NCBI GenBank assembly: GCA_024397935.1
Contig: CP073743.1
Span: 248,001 to 312,000, forward strand
Direction: 5' to 3'
Source: a bacterium SCSIO 12844
GTDB lineage: Bacteria > Pseudomonadota > Gammaproteobacteria > Francisellales > Francisellaceae
DNA: 64,000 nt
Shown: positions 1 through 8,991 of the stretch, one piece after another
Position numbering within the stretch: the stretch's first letter is position 1
Layout: the number at the start of each line of letters is the position of its first letter
The notes under the pieces: generated by a model
What the model was told of the DNA's origin: nothing
Databases searched by the model: none
What the model saw: the letters and a program-made list of their open reading frames with translations, nothing else
Position numbers and translations under genes: made by a program

Positions 1-258
1 AATTATTACAGTATGATCAAACATATAATCAAACCAAGCTTTAACGGTCTTATCATCAATTAAGTACTCTTTATTTTTAAGCCAGCCAAAATCCCATACC
101 CAGTGGTGTTGATCTAAAGTTTTAGCCTCAAAATATAGAATAAAAATTAAATCATAACCATGTAGATATCGGCAATGTGAATGACTTGCATTCCATTGGC
201 GAAAACAAGTTGAATAACCACTTAAGCGTTTTGATGTGCGATAAGTTTTCTGTTGCAT
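1..258 (-). CDS. queD: 6-carboxytetrahydropterin synthase (QueD family), 3' end beyond window
   Basis: Translating leftwards from the ATG at 258 gives 86 residues that stay open to the window edge, so the C-terminus is missing. The visible part carries a Cys-Phe-Arg-Gln-Trp segment at residues 18-22, a His/Cys-rich stretch at 26-29, LHGY at 32-35 and an FDHT motif near the edge. These match the alternative QueD type rather than the short E. coli form. QueD-family enzymes convert dihydroneopterin triphosphate to 6-carboxy-tetrahydropterin for preQ0 and queuosine. The gene is divergent from queC, with 142 bp between the starts, which supports a queuosine role. Assignment is by remembered family motifs, with moderate to good confidence. 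Confidence 0.8.
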   Translation of the reverse strand, partial: MQQKTYRTSKRLSGYSTCFRQWNASHSHCRYLHGYDLIFILYFEAKTLDQHHWVWDFGWLKNKEYLIDDKTVKAWFDYMFDHTVII

Positions 259-400
259 TTAAATAAACTTAAGATAAGTATTAATATTTCATTTGCGTGT
301 TAGCATAAAAAAAAGACTACCTTTTGTACAGCTTTTCTGTATGATATGGGCAAATTTAAATCATTAAATAAAAAAATCAATTTATTTAAGGACTAAAATA

Positions 401-1189
401 ATGAGCTTTGCAGTATTATCCTTATCAGGTGGGATGGATTCATCGTCACTTCTAATGCATTTACTAGCGCATAATTATCAGGTAACTGCTATTTCATTTG
501 ATTATGGACAAAAGCATCAAGTAGAGATCGAAAAAGCACAAGATTTGTGCCAATTTTTAATCAAAAAAGGTTATGCTGTAAAACACCAAGTGATTCATCT
601 TGATGGTTTAAGTCAGTTACTTGATTCTACTTTAGTATCAGGTGGCAAAGAAGTCCCAGAAGGGCATTATCATGAAAGTAATATGAAATTAACGGTTGTA
701 CCTAATCGCAATAAAATTTTTTCATCAATTATTCAAGCAGTAGCCTTATCAATTGCTCAAGTAAATGATACAACTTGTGATATTGCAATGGGCATTCATT
801 CGGGTGATCATGTAATTTATCCGGATTGCCGTGAAGCTTTCAGAGAGCTGGACTATCAAGCTTTTTTATCAGGCAATTATAATGCTGAGTGTGTGAAATT
901 TTATACACCTTATATTGATGCAGATAAGCATTTTATTTTAAAAGATTTAGAAAATAGCTGTCAAAAGCTAGAACTAGATTTTAATGAAATTATAAAAAGG
1001 ACCATCACATCATATAAACCCATTTTAATTGATGGTAAGTATTATAGTGATTATAAATCGGCCTCATCAGTCGAGAGAATAGAGGCATTTATTCAATTAA
1101 ATAAAAAAGACCCAATTGACTATGCTGATGAAACAGGGCCAGTAAGTTGGGAAATCGTTAAAAGCCATGTAGAAGCAGTATTGATGTAA
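401..1189 (+). CDS. queC: 7-cyano-7-deazaguanine synthase-like protein lacking zinc ligands
   Basis: This 262-residue protein has the PP-loop SGGMDSS at residues 9-15 and a DYGQKH segment, as in QueC, which makes preQ0 from 7-carboxy-7-deazaguanine, ammonia and ATP. QueC normally binds zinc through four cysteines near the C-terminus (a TxSC element, then CxxCxxC before VER). Here those positions read Ser204, Asp217, Ser220 and Ser223, just before Val224-Glu225-Arg226, so all four are lost. The protein is also about 30 residues longer than E. coli QueC. An AAGGA-like ribosome site precedes the ATG. It is divergent from queD, arguing for a queuosine role, but a changed substrate cannot be excluded. 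Confidence 0.85.
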   Translation: MSFAVLSLSGGMDSSSLLMHLLAHNYQVTAISFDYGQKHQVEIEKAQDLCQFLIKKGYAVKHQVIHLDGLSQLLDSTLVSGGKEVPEGHYHESNMKLTVVPNRNKIFSSIIQAVALSIAQVNDTTCDIAMGIHSGDHVIYPDCREAFRELDYQAFLSGNYNAECVKFYTPYIDADKHFILKDLENSCQKLELDFNEIIKRTITSYKPILIDGKYYSDYKSASSVERIEAFIQLNKKDPIDYADETGPVSWEIVKSHVEAVLM

Positions 1190-1221
1190 CAAAGCTAATT
1201 TATTAATTAACTTGAAAGATT

Positions 1222-2769
1222 TTATTGCATAGAAAATGATTTTTTTTCTTCTTCAGGCCCTTCATGGTTTAAAAATATAAAGCTAATATCCTCTTCATAA
1301 TCCTCAAGAATTTCAATAGCATCCTTCTCTCTAAGTTGTTGTTTAGTTGCTTTAAGTTGTTGATTTAGTTCAAGCATTCGATTTCCTATAAATTTAATAA
1401 TATCACGGGCCTTAGTATGATATTGTTCTGGAAATTGATCTAGAATCGAATCCATCTGCTTTGATAGCTTAAGAACTTTATTTTTATTAAATAGTTTAGG
1501 TAGTGTTATACATAATTGCCTAAAATCATCAATATTTTGTGAATTACTTAGTGTAAGCGCAAACGTTTTTGCTGCTAATTTTGATGTGGTTGCTGCTTCT
1601 TGACCTGTTAATTTTTCTCTTGTTTGATGACCAAACTGTAATAACCTAGAATTAGCAGTTAATGGACTAAATCGTAAATTAGATAAAAGCTCTTTAAGTA
1701 ATATAAAGGTATTTTTTGGGTCGAACCCATTAGCAATGATCTCTGCTAATGGTTTTAGTGGGTACATCTGAGCGAGGTCTTCTTGACTGTTTTGATTCCA
1801 TTGACTAATCAAGTAATCATGGTCAATCTTAGCATAAGACTTAATAAGAGTATCTTGCTGCCTATCATAGATAGAGGCAGCTCCATAGTTATTAATATGT
1901 GCATCATTTTCAACAAGCAAATACATAAAAATTAAAAGTGGTATTAAATTAGAGTAAGTTTCACTTTGAGGGTCAATTTGAGCATATGGTTTAAAATCTT
2001 TCAGACCTTTAGAAGATATGCCAATAACGTGATTATCTAAATCTAAAACGAGAGCTGAAGAAGAAGCTTTTGCGCCAATAAAATATTGCCAGAATTTACA
2101 ATAGACTATTTCTGCTAAATAACATTCTATTTCATAGTCTTTTTCTTCTTGATTTAATTGTTCATCAAGTAGTTTGACAAAGTAAATATCATCATTGTAT
2201 CTATAACGTTCAACTGCATGAGCGGATTTAACCATTGCACTACCAACTAACTCTAAGTCTTGATAATAAACATATGTATTTTCATTTTCTATTTGTTCAA
2301 AAGGGCTAAGGGGGGCCATTGGAAGATCACTCATATTATCAAAATCAAATGCATTTTTCCTTTTTGGTTTATAATATTCATTGAGAGTTTTACTAATAAT
2401 GGGTTTTAGTGAAGTTGGTGATGTTTTACCTTTTTGAAGCTCTTTTAAGATAATAAGTGATTTATCATAATTTGTTTTACAGTGATTAATTCTACTACCC
2501 AGTGGGTTTGAGAAAACATGATTTTCATTAGACTTGAGAGTAGAAAGAATAATATCTTGAAATTTAAAATTATCAAGACTTAATTCAAATGTGCTTGATT
2601 TAGTATAAAGCTCAATTAATTGTTCAAGCTCATTGTCATTATCTTTTAATAAATCGACTAAATCTTGTAATAGGATAGCTCTTTTATAACCATTATCCTT
2701 TTGTAGTTGATTTTTTTCTGAGATGTAAGCAGATAGTGTTCCTGTAATAACTTCGTACAATGATGCCAT
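1222..2769 (-). CDS. unrecognised 515-aa protein with kinase-like motifs
   Basis: I do not recognise this family. The protein has no signal peptide and no clear membrane segment, and it is rich in Leu, Asn, Gln and Lys. Its middle carries a pattern reminiscent of HipA- and PI3/4-kinase-like folds: a Lys in a strand (FVKLL, Lys199), then ENDAHINNYG (Asp289, His291, Asn294) and an acidic IDHD (Asp316, Asp318), in the order ATP-anchor Lys, catalytic loop, metal-binding Asp. The C-terminal 150 residues look helical, possibly coiled-coil around the LNQQLKATKQQLREK stretch. It converges on queC with a 32-bp gap. Kinase activity is inference from motif order only; an effector-like role in a host-associated bacterium is speculation. 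Confidence 0.6.
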   Translation of the reverse strand: MASLYEVITGTLSAYISEKNQLQKDNGYKRAILLQDLVDLLKDNDNELEQLIELYTKSSTFELSLDNFKFQDIILSTLKSNENHVFSNPLGSRINHCKTNYDKSLIILKELQKGKTSPTSLKPIISKTLNEYYKPKRKNAFDFDNMSDLPMAPLSPFEQIENENTYVYYQDLELVGSAMVKSAHAVERYRYNDDIYFVKLLDEQLNQEEKDYEIECYLAEIVYCKFWQYFIGAKASSSALVLDLDNHVIGISSKGLKDFKPYAQIDPQSETYSNLIPLLIFMYLLVENDAHINNYGAASIYDRQQDTLIKSYAKIDHDYLISQWNQNSQEDLAQMYPLKPLAEIIANGFDPKNTFILLKELLSNLRFSPLTANSRLLQFGHQTREKLTGQEAATTSKLAAKTFALTLSNSQNIDDFRQLCITLPKLFNKNKVLKLSKQMDSILDQFPEQYHTKARDIIKFIGNRMLELNQQLKATKQQLREKDAIEILEDYEEDISFIFLNHEGPEEEKKSFSMQ

Positions 2770-2966
2770 ATCTATACTCCTTATAAAGCATTTATTATTG
2801 ATTGAAAAACATAATCATTTGGCATAGTAGAAAGTGATGTTTAGAAAAGATATAGATAAACATCTATGCAACCCAGTTGATTATATTAAATTTAATATAT
2901 AGATTAGCTATTCTTGAAAATAGCTAATTTTATAAGGTAGAAATAGTAAGATCTTTTATGATAGTA

Positions 2967-3806
2967 TTAATGCTTTATGGTTAAGCGTTCTGAAATATGA
3001 ATGCTTTCACTAAATAAATTATTTTCTAAAACAAATGGATGATCTTTAAGAAAATTAGCCAGCTCTCGTTTTGAAGGAATATCAAATTTATCTTTAAGAA
3101 TATTTAAATAATAAATAATTGTAGGCTCAGAGACGTTTAATTTGATTGCCATTTCTTGAATTGATTCGCCTAAAAGCGCCATATGGGCAACCTTTCTTTG
3201 TTGCTTTGGCAGTTTAGGCAAGCGTTTTTCAAATAGCTCATTATGGAATTCAATAACATCACGCTCAGTATAGGTAGGAGTGTTTGAATAAGTGGGCGTG
3301 ATGTCATTTAAATCAACAAATAATTTATCTAATTTCTTTAGATAAATATCAAACTGTGAACAAATATACTTAACAGATACGCGTAAAATACCATGGATAG
3401 CTGGTAAGTCTGTATATAGTAAGCGTTTTTTATTTTGATTGATTTTTTCTTTAAAGTAGAAAATAATTTTTTTATCTTGGTAATCAATAATACAGAAGAA
3501 ATGGTTAGAGCGACTGCTTCTAAGTTTTTCTGCATAGTCTTTTTCAAAGTTTGTGCCATAGAGTGCGTTTGCTGAATAAATACCGCGACAGATTGCATCA
3601 TAAGGCAACCGTGCGTCACCTTGATAGAAAAAATCAGAGGTAAAAAAAGATTCTGCTGTTTTTAAGTTTTGCCAAATTTGTGTACTTAACTCATGATAAC
3701 GAAGATTAATTTGAAATAATTCAAGATTATATTTTTCAAGCTTTTGATTCATTTTAGTGATGATCTTAGCATAGTGTTGTGTTGGTTTTAATAAGGCATC
3801 TAGCAT
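2967..3806 (-). CDS. LuxR-family transcriptional regulator
   Basis: The C-terminal part (about residues 198-255) is a LuxR/GerE-type helix-turn-helix, with QRKVAHMALLGESIQEMA followed by the recognition-helix region VSEPTIIYYLNILKDKF. The N-terminal 190 residues are a sensor domain I cannot assign; it starts with a helical segment and then has alternating strands (FFCIIDY, KIIFYF), which could be a PAS or autoinducer-type fold. It has no receiver-domain aspartate motif, so it is not a response regulator of the usual kind. It stands alone, with AT-rich spacers of 197 bp on the downstream side and 187 bp on the upstream side. The ligand and targets are unknown. Confidence 0.8.
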   Translation of the reverse strand: MLDALLKPTQHYAKIITKMNQKLEKYNLELFQINLRYHELSTQIWQNLKTAESFFTSDFFYQGDARLPYDAICRGIYSANALYGTNFEKDYAEKLRSSRSNHFFCIIDYQDKKIIFYFKEKINQNKKRLLYTDLPAIHGILRVSVKYICSQFDIYLKKLDKLFVDLNDITPTYSNTPTYTERDVIEFHNELFEKRLPKLPKQQRKVAHMALLGESIQEMAIKLNVSEPTIIYYLNILKDKFDIPSKRELANFLKDHPFVLENNLFSESIHISERLTIKH

Positions 3807-3993
3807 AGCAACCTACTTTTATTTAATAATAAAGTTTAATTATCATGTTTTTATATTAAAATGTCTGGTTATTGAAGGTTAACTTAAATTTAATTTTTAG
3901 TCAACTAATAAAATAAATTTTATAGATAAATTATTAATATATATAATTATTTTCATTTAATAAATTTGTATTGATGGAAATCAATAATAGGGA

Positions 3994-5394
3994 TTAAATA
4001 TTTTTAATAACAGCCATCTTTATTTGAACCATATCATGCATTGTATAACCAATACCGCCGATACCATAGCCTGAATGGCGTCTACCAGCAAAGGGCATCC
4101 AATCTACTCTAAATGCAGTATGGTCATTAACCATAATCGCTGTGGCATCGAGTAAAGAAATACAATCATTTGCCATTTGCAAGGATTCGGTATAAACAGC
4201 AGCCTGGAAGGCAACATCGAGGCTATTAGCACTGTCAATGGCTTGGTGGACATCTTGATAAGTATAAAGACAGATAACTGGTCCAAATACTTCAGAAGTA
4301 GAAACTTTCGCATTATTAGCTGGATTTAATAAGATTGTTGGCTCATAAACGCTACTAGAGCGTTTTTTACCGCCAATTAAGCATTTAGCACTAGCATCAA
4401 TTGCTTCATTTACCCATTGCTCAACACGATCAACTTCTTTAGTTTGAATCAGTGGTCCAACTTCAGTTTTAGCATTACTTGGGTCTCCAACGACTAAATT
4501 ACTAACCGATTGTGTTAGTTTTTCAGCAACAGAATCTATCATATTCTGATGAACATAGACGCGCTGTGTCGAAACACAGACTTGGCCTGCATGATAAAAA
4601 CCACCTTTTGTTATAGACGGAATAACCTCATCGAGATTAACATTTTCATCTACAATTGCTGGTGCTACACCGCCATGCTCAAGGGCACAGCGTACCCCTG
4701 GTGCTAATTTACTTTTTAGCCACCAACCAACTTTAGCTGAACCAATAAAACTAAAAAAGCCAATCTTGTCGCTGGTAACAAGCATCTCTGCTGTTTGGTT
4801 ATCACAAATACAGGCTTGTGCCCAGTCAGGGTTAAGGCCTGCTTGATGTACCAGCTCAATAAAACGCAAACAGTTTAATGGTGTTGAAGATGCAGGTTTA
4901 ATAATGACAGGGCAACCAACTGCTATTGCTGGAACAACCTGATGTATAATTAAGTTTAATGGGTGATTAAATGCACTAACAGCAATAACAACTCCAATTG
5001 GTTCATAAGTATAATGGGCATTTCGATTAATCGATGCTTGAGTATGCCCCATTGGGACTTCTTTACCAGAAGTTATATGTGCTAATTCTTTAACTGCAAG
5101 ATAAATACCATCGATTGCACGGGCAACTTCTACTTTTGCATCCATTAGTGGCTTGCCACCTTCTTTAGCTATTAATAAAGCAAAGTCATCTTTTTCTGCT
5201 TCGACTAATTTACCTAACTTTTGTAGTATTTCAATTCGTTGGTAGGGTTCAAGCCATTGGCTACGATCTTTAAATCCACTATAAGCACAGTTTAACATCT
5301 CACTAGCTTGAGCTTGTGTGTGCATAGGAATTGTTTTAATCAGTGAGCCATCATAAGGTGAAGTGACATCAATTGTCTTATTCGTATCATTCAT
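3994..5394 (-). CDS. NAD(P)-dependent aldehyde dehydrogenase family protein
   Basis: This ALDH-superfamily enzyme shows the conserved SAFNHP segment (Asn), the cofactor-binding IKPASSTP, the FIGSAKVG turn, the LEHGG glutamate and the catalytic cysteine in GQVCVSTQRV (about residue 273). I chose the ATG at 5394 (466 residues): it overlaps the TGA of the upstream acetolactate-synthase-like gene as ATGA, a typical coupled start. A TTG at 5403 would add three residues. The substrate is unknown. The tight coupling suggests that it oxidises an aldehyde linked to the thiamine-diphosphate enzyme's chemistry, which is inference. Confidence 0.85.
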   Translation of the reverse strand: MNDTNKTIDVTSPYDGSLIKTIPMHTQAQASEMLNCAYSGFKDRSQWLEPYQRIEILQKLGKLVEAEKDDFALLIAKEGGKPLMDAKVEVARAIDGIYLAVKELAHITSGKEVPMGHTQASINRNAHYTYEPIGVVIAVSAFNHPLNLIIHQVVPAIAVGCPVIIKPASSTPLNCLRFIELVHQAGLNPDWAQACICDNQTAEMLVTSDKIGFFSFIGSAKVGWWLKSKLAPGVRCALEHGGVAPAIVDENVNLDEVIPSITKGGFYHAGQVCVSTQRVYVHQNMIDSVAEKLTQSVSNLVVGDPSNAKTEVGPLIQTKEVDRVEQWVNEAIDASAKCLIGGKKRSSSVYEPTILLNPANNAKVSTSEVFGPVICLYTYQDVHQAIDSANSLDVAFQAAVYTESLQMANDCISLLDATAIMVNDHTAFRVDWMPFAGRRHSGYGIGGIGYTMHDMVQIKMAVIKNI

Positions 5395-7037
5395 AGTATA
5401 CAAACCTTTTCTTTTAATTCATCAATCAATACCTTGGTATTTTCGGAATAATCAACTTTTAAGTCGATTAAGTGAATACCACCTTGGTTAAAACAATTAT
5501 TTATTAATGGCACAAATTCTTCGCTACTTTTTACTTCATGGCCATTAATACCATAAGCTTTAGCATAAGTGATAAAATCAGGGTTATTAAATGTTAATCC
5601 ATAATCTGGATAATTCATACCATATTGTTTCCAACGGATCATACCATAAGAGCTGTCATTTAAAATTAGGACGACTAAATTTAAGTTAAGGCGTGCGGCA
5701 GTTTCTAACTCTTGGCTATTCATCATAAAACCACCATCGCCACAAATTGCCATTACTTTTTTATTTGGATAAGCTCTTGCAACTTCCATGGCAGATGGTA
5801 GGCCAGCACCCATCGTTGCTAAGGCATTATCAAGTAGAATGGTATTTGGTTGTGATGCTAAGTAATTTCTTGCAAACCAGACTTTGTAAACGCCATTATC
5901 AAGAGCAATCACGCCATCATCTGGCATTACTCGTCTTACATCATTAACAAGCCTTTGTGGCTTCATTGGAAAACTTTTATCTTGTGCATATTCATAAATA
6001 TGTTGATCAAGCTCTTTTTTAATGCGTGCAAAGTAACCATGATCATGTGGTATAGTGCCTAATTTTTCTTTTAGTCGATTCATTGTTGAGATAATATCAC
6101 CAACAATCTCTAATTGAGGAAAATAGACATTATCAACCATCGCAGTATTATAATTAATATGGATGACTTGTTTACCGCCATGCTCCATAAAAAATGGTGG
6201 CTTTTCAACTACATCATGGCCAACATTAATGATCAAATCAGCTCGGTCAATTGCACAATGAATATAATCATCATTTGAAAGTGCTGCAGTACCAATAAAC
6301 TGATCTAAATGCTCATTAACACAGCCTTTACCCATTTGTGTATTGAAAAAATAAATACCGGTTGATTTAACAAATTCACAGACACTTGTTCTAACATCTT
6401 TACGATTTGCTCCAGCACCAATTAAAAGTAATGGGTGTTTAGCCTTGTGAATCATTTCATAAGCTTTATCAATTGCTTTTTCTTTAGCAATAGGGAATTT
6501 AACGTAAGATTTTTCAAAGATAGGGGTTGTATGTTCATCAGCAACTTCTGCTGCGATATCTTCTGGAAGTTCTAAGTGAACGGCACCTGGGCGTTCTTCT
6601 TCTGCTTGGCGGAAGGCTTCTCGAACCATACTAGGTATCATATTGATATTTGCAATTTGTTTGGCATATTTAGTTAATGGTTTCATCATGCTAACAATAT
6701 CAACGATTTGGAATTGACCCTGTTTACTATGCTTAATTGGTTTTTGACCGGTAATCATTAATAATGGAAAGCCACCTAATTGTGCGTAAGCTGCCCCTGT
6801 GACAAGATTCGTTGCACCTGGGCCTAAGGTTGCTAAACAAACACCACATTTACCGGTTAATCTACCATAAGTTGCTGCCATAAATGCAGCGCCTTGTTCA
6901 TGGCGAGTTAAGATTAATTCAATCGATGATTTTCTTAACGATTCAAGTAAATCTAAGTTTTCCTCTCCTGGAACACCATAAATACGTTCCACACCTTCAT
7001 TTTCAAGTGCCTTAATAAATAAATCAGCCGCATTCAT
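5391..7037 (-). CDS. thiamine-diphosphate enzyme, acetolactate synthase large-subunit type
   Basis: The 548-residue protein has the three-domain layout of the family. The N-terminal pyrimidine domain carries the catalytic Glu47 in RHEQGAA, the central domain has the GAGANRK nucleotide-type turn, and the C-terminal domain has the GDGGFMMNSQEL thiamine-diphosphate/Mg motif. It resembles catabolic acetolactate synthases (AlsS type), which condense two pyruvates. No small regulatory subunit (ilvN/ilvH) and no acetolactate decarboxylase is adjacent, so it is probably not the branched-chain biosynthetic enzyme. It is first in a two-gene unit with the aldehyde dehydrogenase. A related decarboxylase or carboligase specificity remains possible. 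Confidence 0.85.
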   Translation of the reverse strand: MNAADLFIKALENEGVERIYGVPGEENLDLLESLRKSSIELILTRHEQGAAFMAATYGRLTGKCGVCLATLGPGATNLVTGAAYAQLGGFPLLMITGQKPIKHSKQGQFQIVDIVSMMKPLTKYAKQIANINMIPSMVREAFRQAEEERPGAVHLELPEDIAAEVADEHTTPIFEKSYVKFPIAKEKAIDKAYEMIHKAKHPLLLIGAGANRKDVRTSVCEFVKSTGIYFFNTQMGKGCVNEHLDQFIGTAALSNDDYIHCAIDRADLIINVGHDVVEKPPFFMEHGGKQVIHINYNTAMVDNVYFPQLEIVGDIISTMNRLKEKLGTIPHDHGYFARIKKELDQHIYEYAQDKSFPMKPQRLVNDVRRVMPDDGVIALDNGVYKVWFARNYLASQPNTILLDNALATMGAGLPSAMEVARAYPNKKVMAICGDGGFMMNSQELETAARLNLNLVVLILNDSSYGMIRWKQYGMNYPDYGLTFNNPDFITYAKAYGINGHEVKSSEEFVPLINNCFNQGGIHLIDLKVDYSENTKVLIDELKEKVCIL

Positions 7038-7145
7038 ATTTCTTATATCCTTATCATTATAATAAGAACTACTATAAAAAGACTTATGCTAGGTTGCAAG
7101 GGGAGTATAGTTTGCTCTCACTGAAGATAGCTTGATATAAGATAT

Positions 7146-7222
<77 letters not shown>

Positions 7223-7286
7223 TTAAAGACTTTTCAAGTGTATCGAATCTAGTATAATTTTCAAGTATTAAATTCGCTTAATTTAA

Positions 7287-8012
7287 CTAAAGCTTTAATG
7301 GTTTTAAGGTTCGATAAACACTCACAGCAAAGTATAACAAAATATAGCCAATACAAATGCCATTTAAAATAAGCTGTTGTTTCGGGTAAGTAACTAATAA
7401 TAGTATTGTTGCAATACCCCAAATAATTGTTGCTATAAACATTAATGTTACAAGGTATTTATTTTTACTTAAATGCGTCATCCTTGATGGATAAATATAT
7501 TTAATCGGAATAAAACTAAATATGGTTAATATTACGATAATAAATACATTAGTGATTGGATGTAATTGCCAATAGAACAAATAGAAAATTACAATATTCC
7601 AATAGCTTGGAAAGCCCTTAAAGAAGTGATCATCAGTTTTCGCATCAACTTGGGTAAATTGATAACATGCCGCCATTATAATCATAACCATACAAGGGAT
7701 TTTCCAATAGTGTGGAACAGAGCCATTGGTTTGTGCAATCATAATAAAATAAGCTGGTACAACAGCATAGTTAAGAAAATCAATGATATTATCTAACAGT
7801 GCACCATCGATTTTTGCAAGCGCTTTAATATCAACCATACGTGCTAAAGAGCCATCAACGGCATCAACAATAATACTAATAGCGATATATAAAAAAGCTA
7901 ATTCATATTGATGTTTTGAAATAGCAAATAAAGTCAGTACGCCTAGAACAGCACCTAGTGATGTAAAAACATGAATTAAATAAGCATATAGCTTTTGTAG
8001 GCGGTATTTCAT
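7287..8012 (-). CDS. pcs: phosphatidylcholine synthase (CDP-alcohol phosphotransferase)
   Basis: This integral membrane protein of 241 residues has about eight hydrophobic segments. The CDP-alcohol phosphotransferase signature is intact: Asp53-Gly54, Ala57-Arg58, Gly70, Asp74 and Asp78, with 11 residues between Arg58 and Gly70. That is longer than in PgsA/PssA-type enzymes and, with the GFPSYWNIV segment, points to Pcs, which joins choline to CDP-diacylglycerol. Free choline, probably from a host, would be the substrate. It follows the dsbG-like gene by 11 bp, probably in one transcript. Phosphatidylcholine is typical of host-associated bacteria such as Legionella. Confidence 0.88.
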   Translation of the reverse strand: MKYRLQKLYAYLIHVFTSLGAVLGVLTLFAISKHQYELAFLYIAISIIVDAVDGSLARMVDIKALAKIDGALLDNIIDFLNYAVVPAYFIMIAQTNGSVPHYWKIPCMVMIIMAACYQFTQVDAKTDDHFFKGFPSYWNIVIFYLFYWQLHPITNVFIIVILTIFSFIPIKYIYPSRMTHLSKNKYLVTLMFIATIIWGIATILLLVTYPKQQLILNGICIGYILLYFAVSVYRTLKPLKL

Positions 8013-8023
8013 TATTTACTTGT

Positions 8024-8872
8024 TTACTGCCATGAGTTAGATACATTAGTTAACATTTGTTTAAATTGTGCGCTATTAACATAGCCAGGTGTGTAGCTAT
8101 AAGCACCTGTATCCGTTTTATAAATTAAAACAGGCGTTACATTAAAACCATTACTTAATGCATATTGATTATTTGCTTTGACTTGATCAAAGAATTTTTG
8201 ATTAGTAGTCGTTTGTTTTAATGCTGTAGCACCACCTGATTCCATTTGCATATTGAAGTTTAACTCATCTTCTTGTAGTGCTTTTGTTTGATCTTTGCTA
8301 GCTAATATAGAAGCTGACTTAGCAGCACTATCTTGTTTGATAAACCCAACTGGAATCCAGCGAATTTGTAATGTGCCATCTTGAGTTAACTTAGCTTGAT
8401 TTAGATCTTTATATAATAAGTGGCAATAAGCACAGTTTGGATCAAAGATAATATACATTTTGTGCTTGGCTTTATCACTTCCTTCAGTGATATAGTTAGT
8501 TTTTGAAGCTGATTTAAAAGCAGCTTGTGCTGTTGGTGCAACTACATATTTTTGATTATACTCTTCAGAGATATTTTTACCTTCAGGTGTAATAATGGTT
8601 CCTAAAATTAAATTACCATTTTTATCGGAAAAAAGAATTTGTTTTTGGCCACCTGTTTTTGGCTCGATAACATAGCCTTTGTAACCATCGATTGCATTAA
8701 AGCTTTGACTGACCTTTGCTTGGTTTTGCGTTAATTTTTGAATCAATGCAATTGTTTTACTATCAGTAGTCGTTGCTTTTGTACTACTAGTCGCTGCATC
8801 AGCAGCAAAGCCAATATTGCCCATTGCTAACATAAAAGCAACTGATAAAAATGAAATTTTCTTAAAAGACAT
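8024..8872 (-). CDS. dsbG: periplasmic thiol:disulfide interchange protein, DsbC/DsbG family
   Basis: A Sec signal peptide (about residues 1-24, ending GFAADA) exports the protein. A linker rich in Thr and Ser follows, then a thioredoxin fold with the active site CAYC (Cys147, Cys150) and the cis-proline loop Thr246-Pro247. The stretch VGFIKQDSAAKSASILASKD strongly recalls DsbG. These enzymes isomerise wrong disulfides or reduce sulfenylated cysteines in the periplasm and are kept reduced by DsbD. The distinction between DsbC and DsbG is by eye. It lies 119 bp downstream of metIQ and just upstream of pcs. Confidence 0.85.
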   Translation of the reverse strand: MSFKKISFLSVAFMLAMGNIGFAADAATSSTKATTTDSKTIALIQKLTQNQAKVSQSFNAIDGYKGYVIEPKTGGQKQILFSDKNGNLILGTIITPEGKNISEEYNQKYVVAPTAQAAFKSASKTNYITEGSDKAKHKMYIIFDPNCAYCHLLYKDLNQAKLTQDGTLQIRWIPVGFIKQDSAAKSASILASKDQTKALQEDELNFNMQMESGGATALKQTTTNQKFFDQVKANNQYALSNGFNVTPVLIYKTDTGAYSYTPGYVNSAQFKQMLTNVSNSWQ

Positions 8873-8991
8873 TATAGGTTCTCCTAATTATCAAACTAAG
8901 TCTTGCCAAGTGTAACACATATTTTAGTATAAAATGTAGTTTACTTAAGCTTGACCCAGATTGAAACCATTATTTTTTAGATAATTATTAT

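Noticed and set aside
259-400. Possible preQ1 riboswitch in the queD-queC gap
   Set aside because: The gap has no recognisable C-rich preQ1-I loop or A-rich tail and no stable stem; there is only a TATGAT-like -10 and an AAGGA ribosome site.
3338-3619. 93-residue frame inside the LuxR-type gene on the same strand
   Set aside because: It is a shadow of the regulator's frame with no domain and no own start signal.
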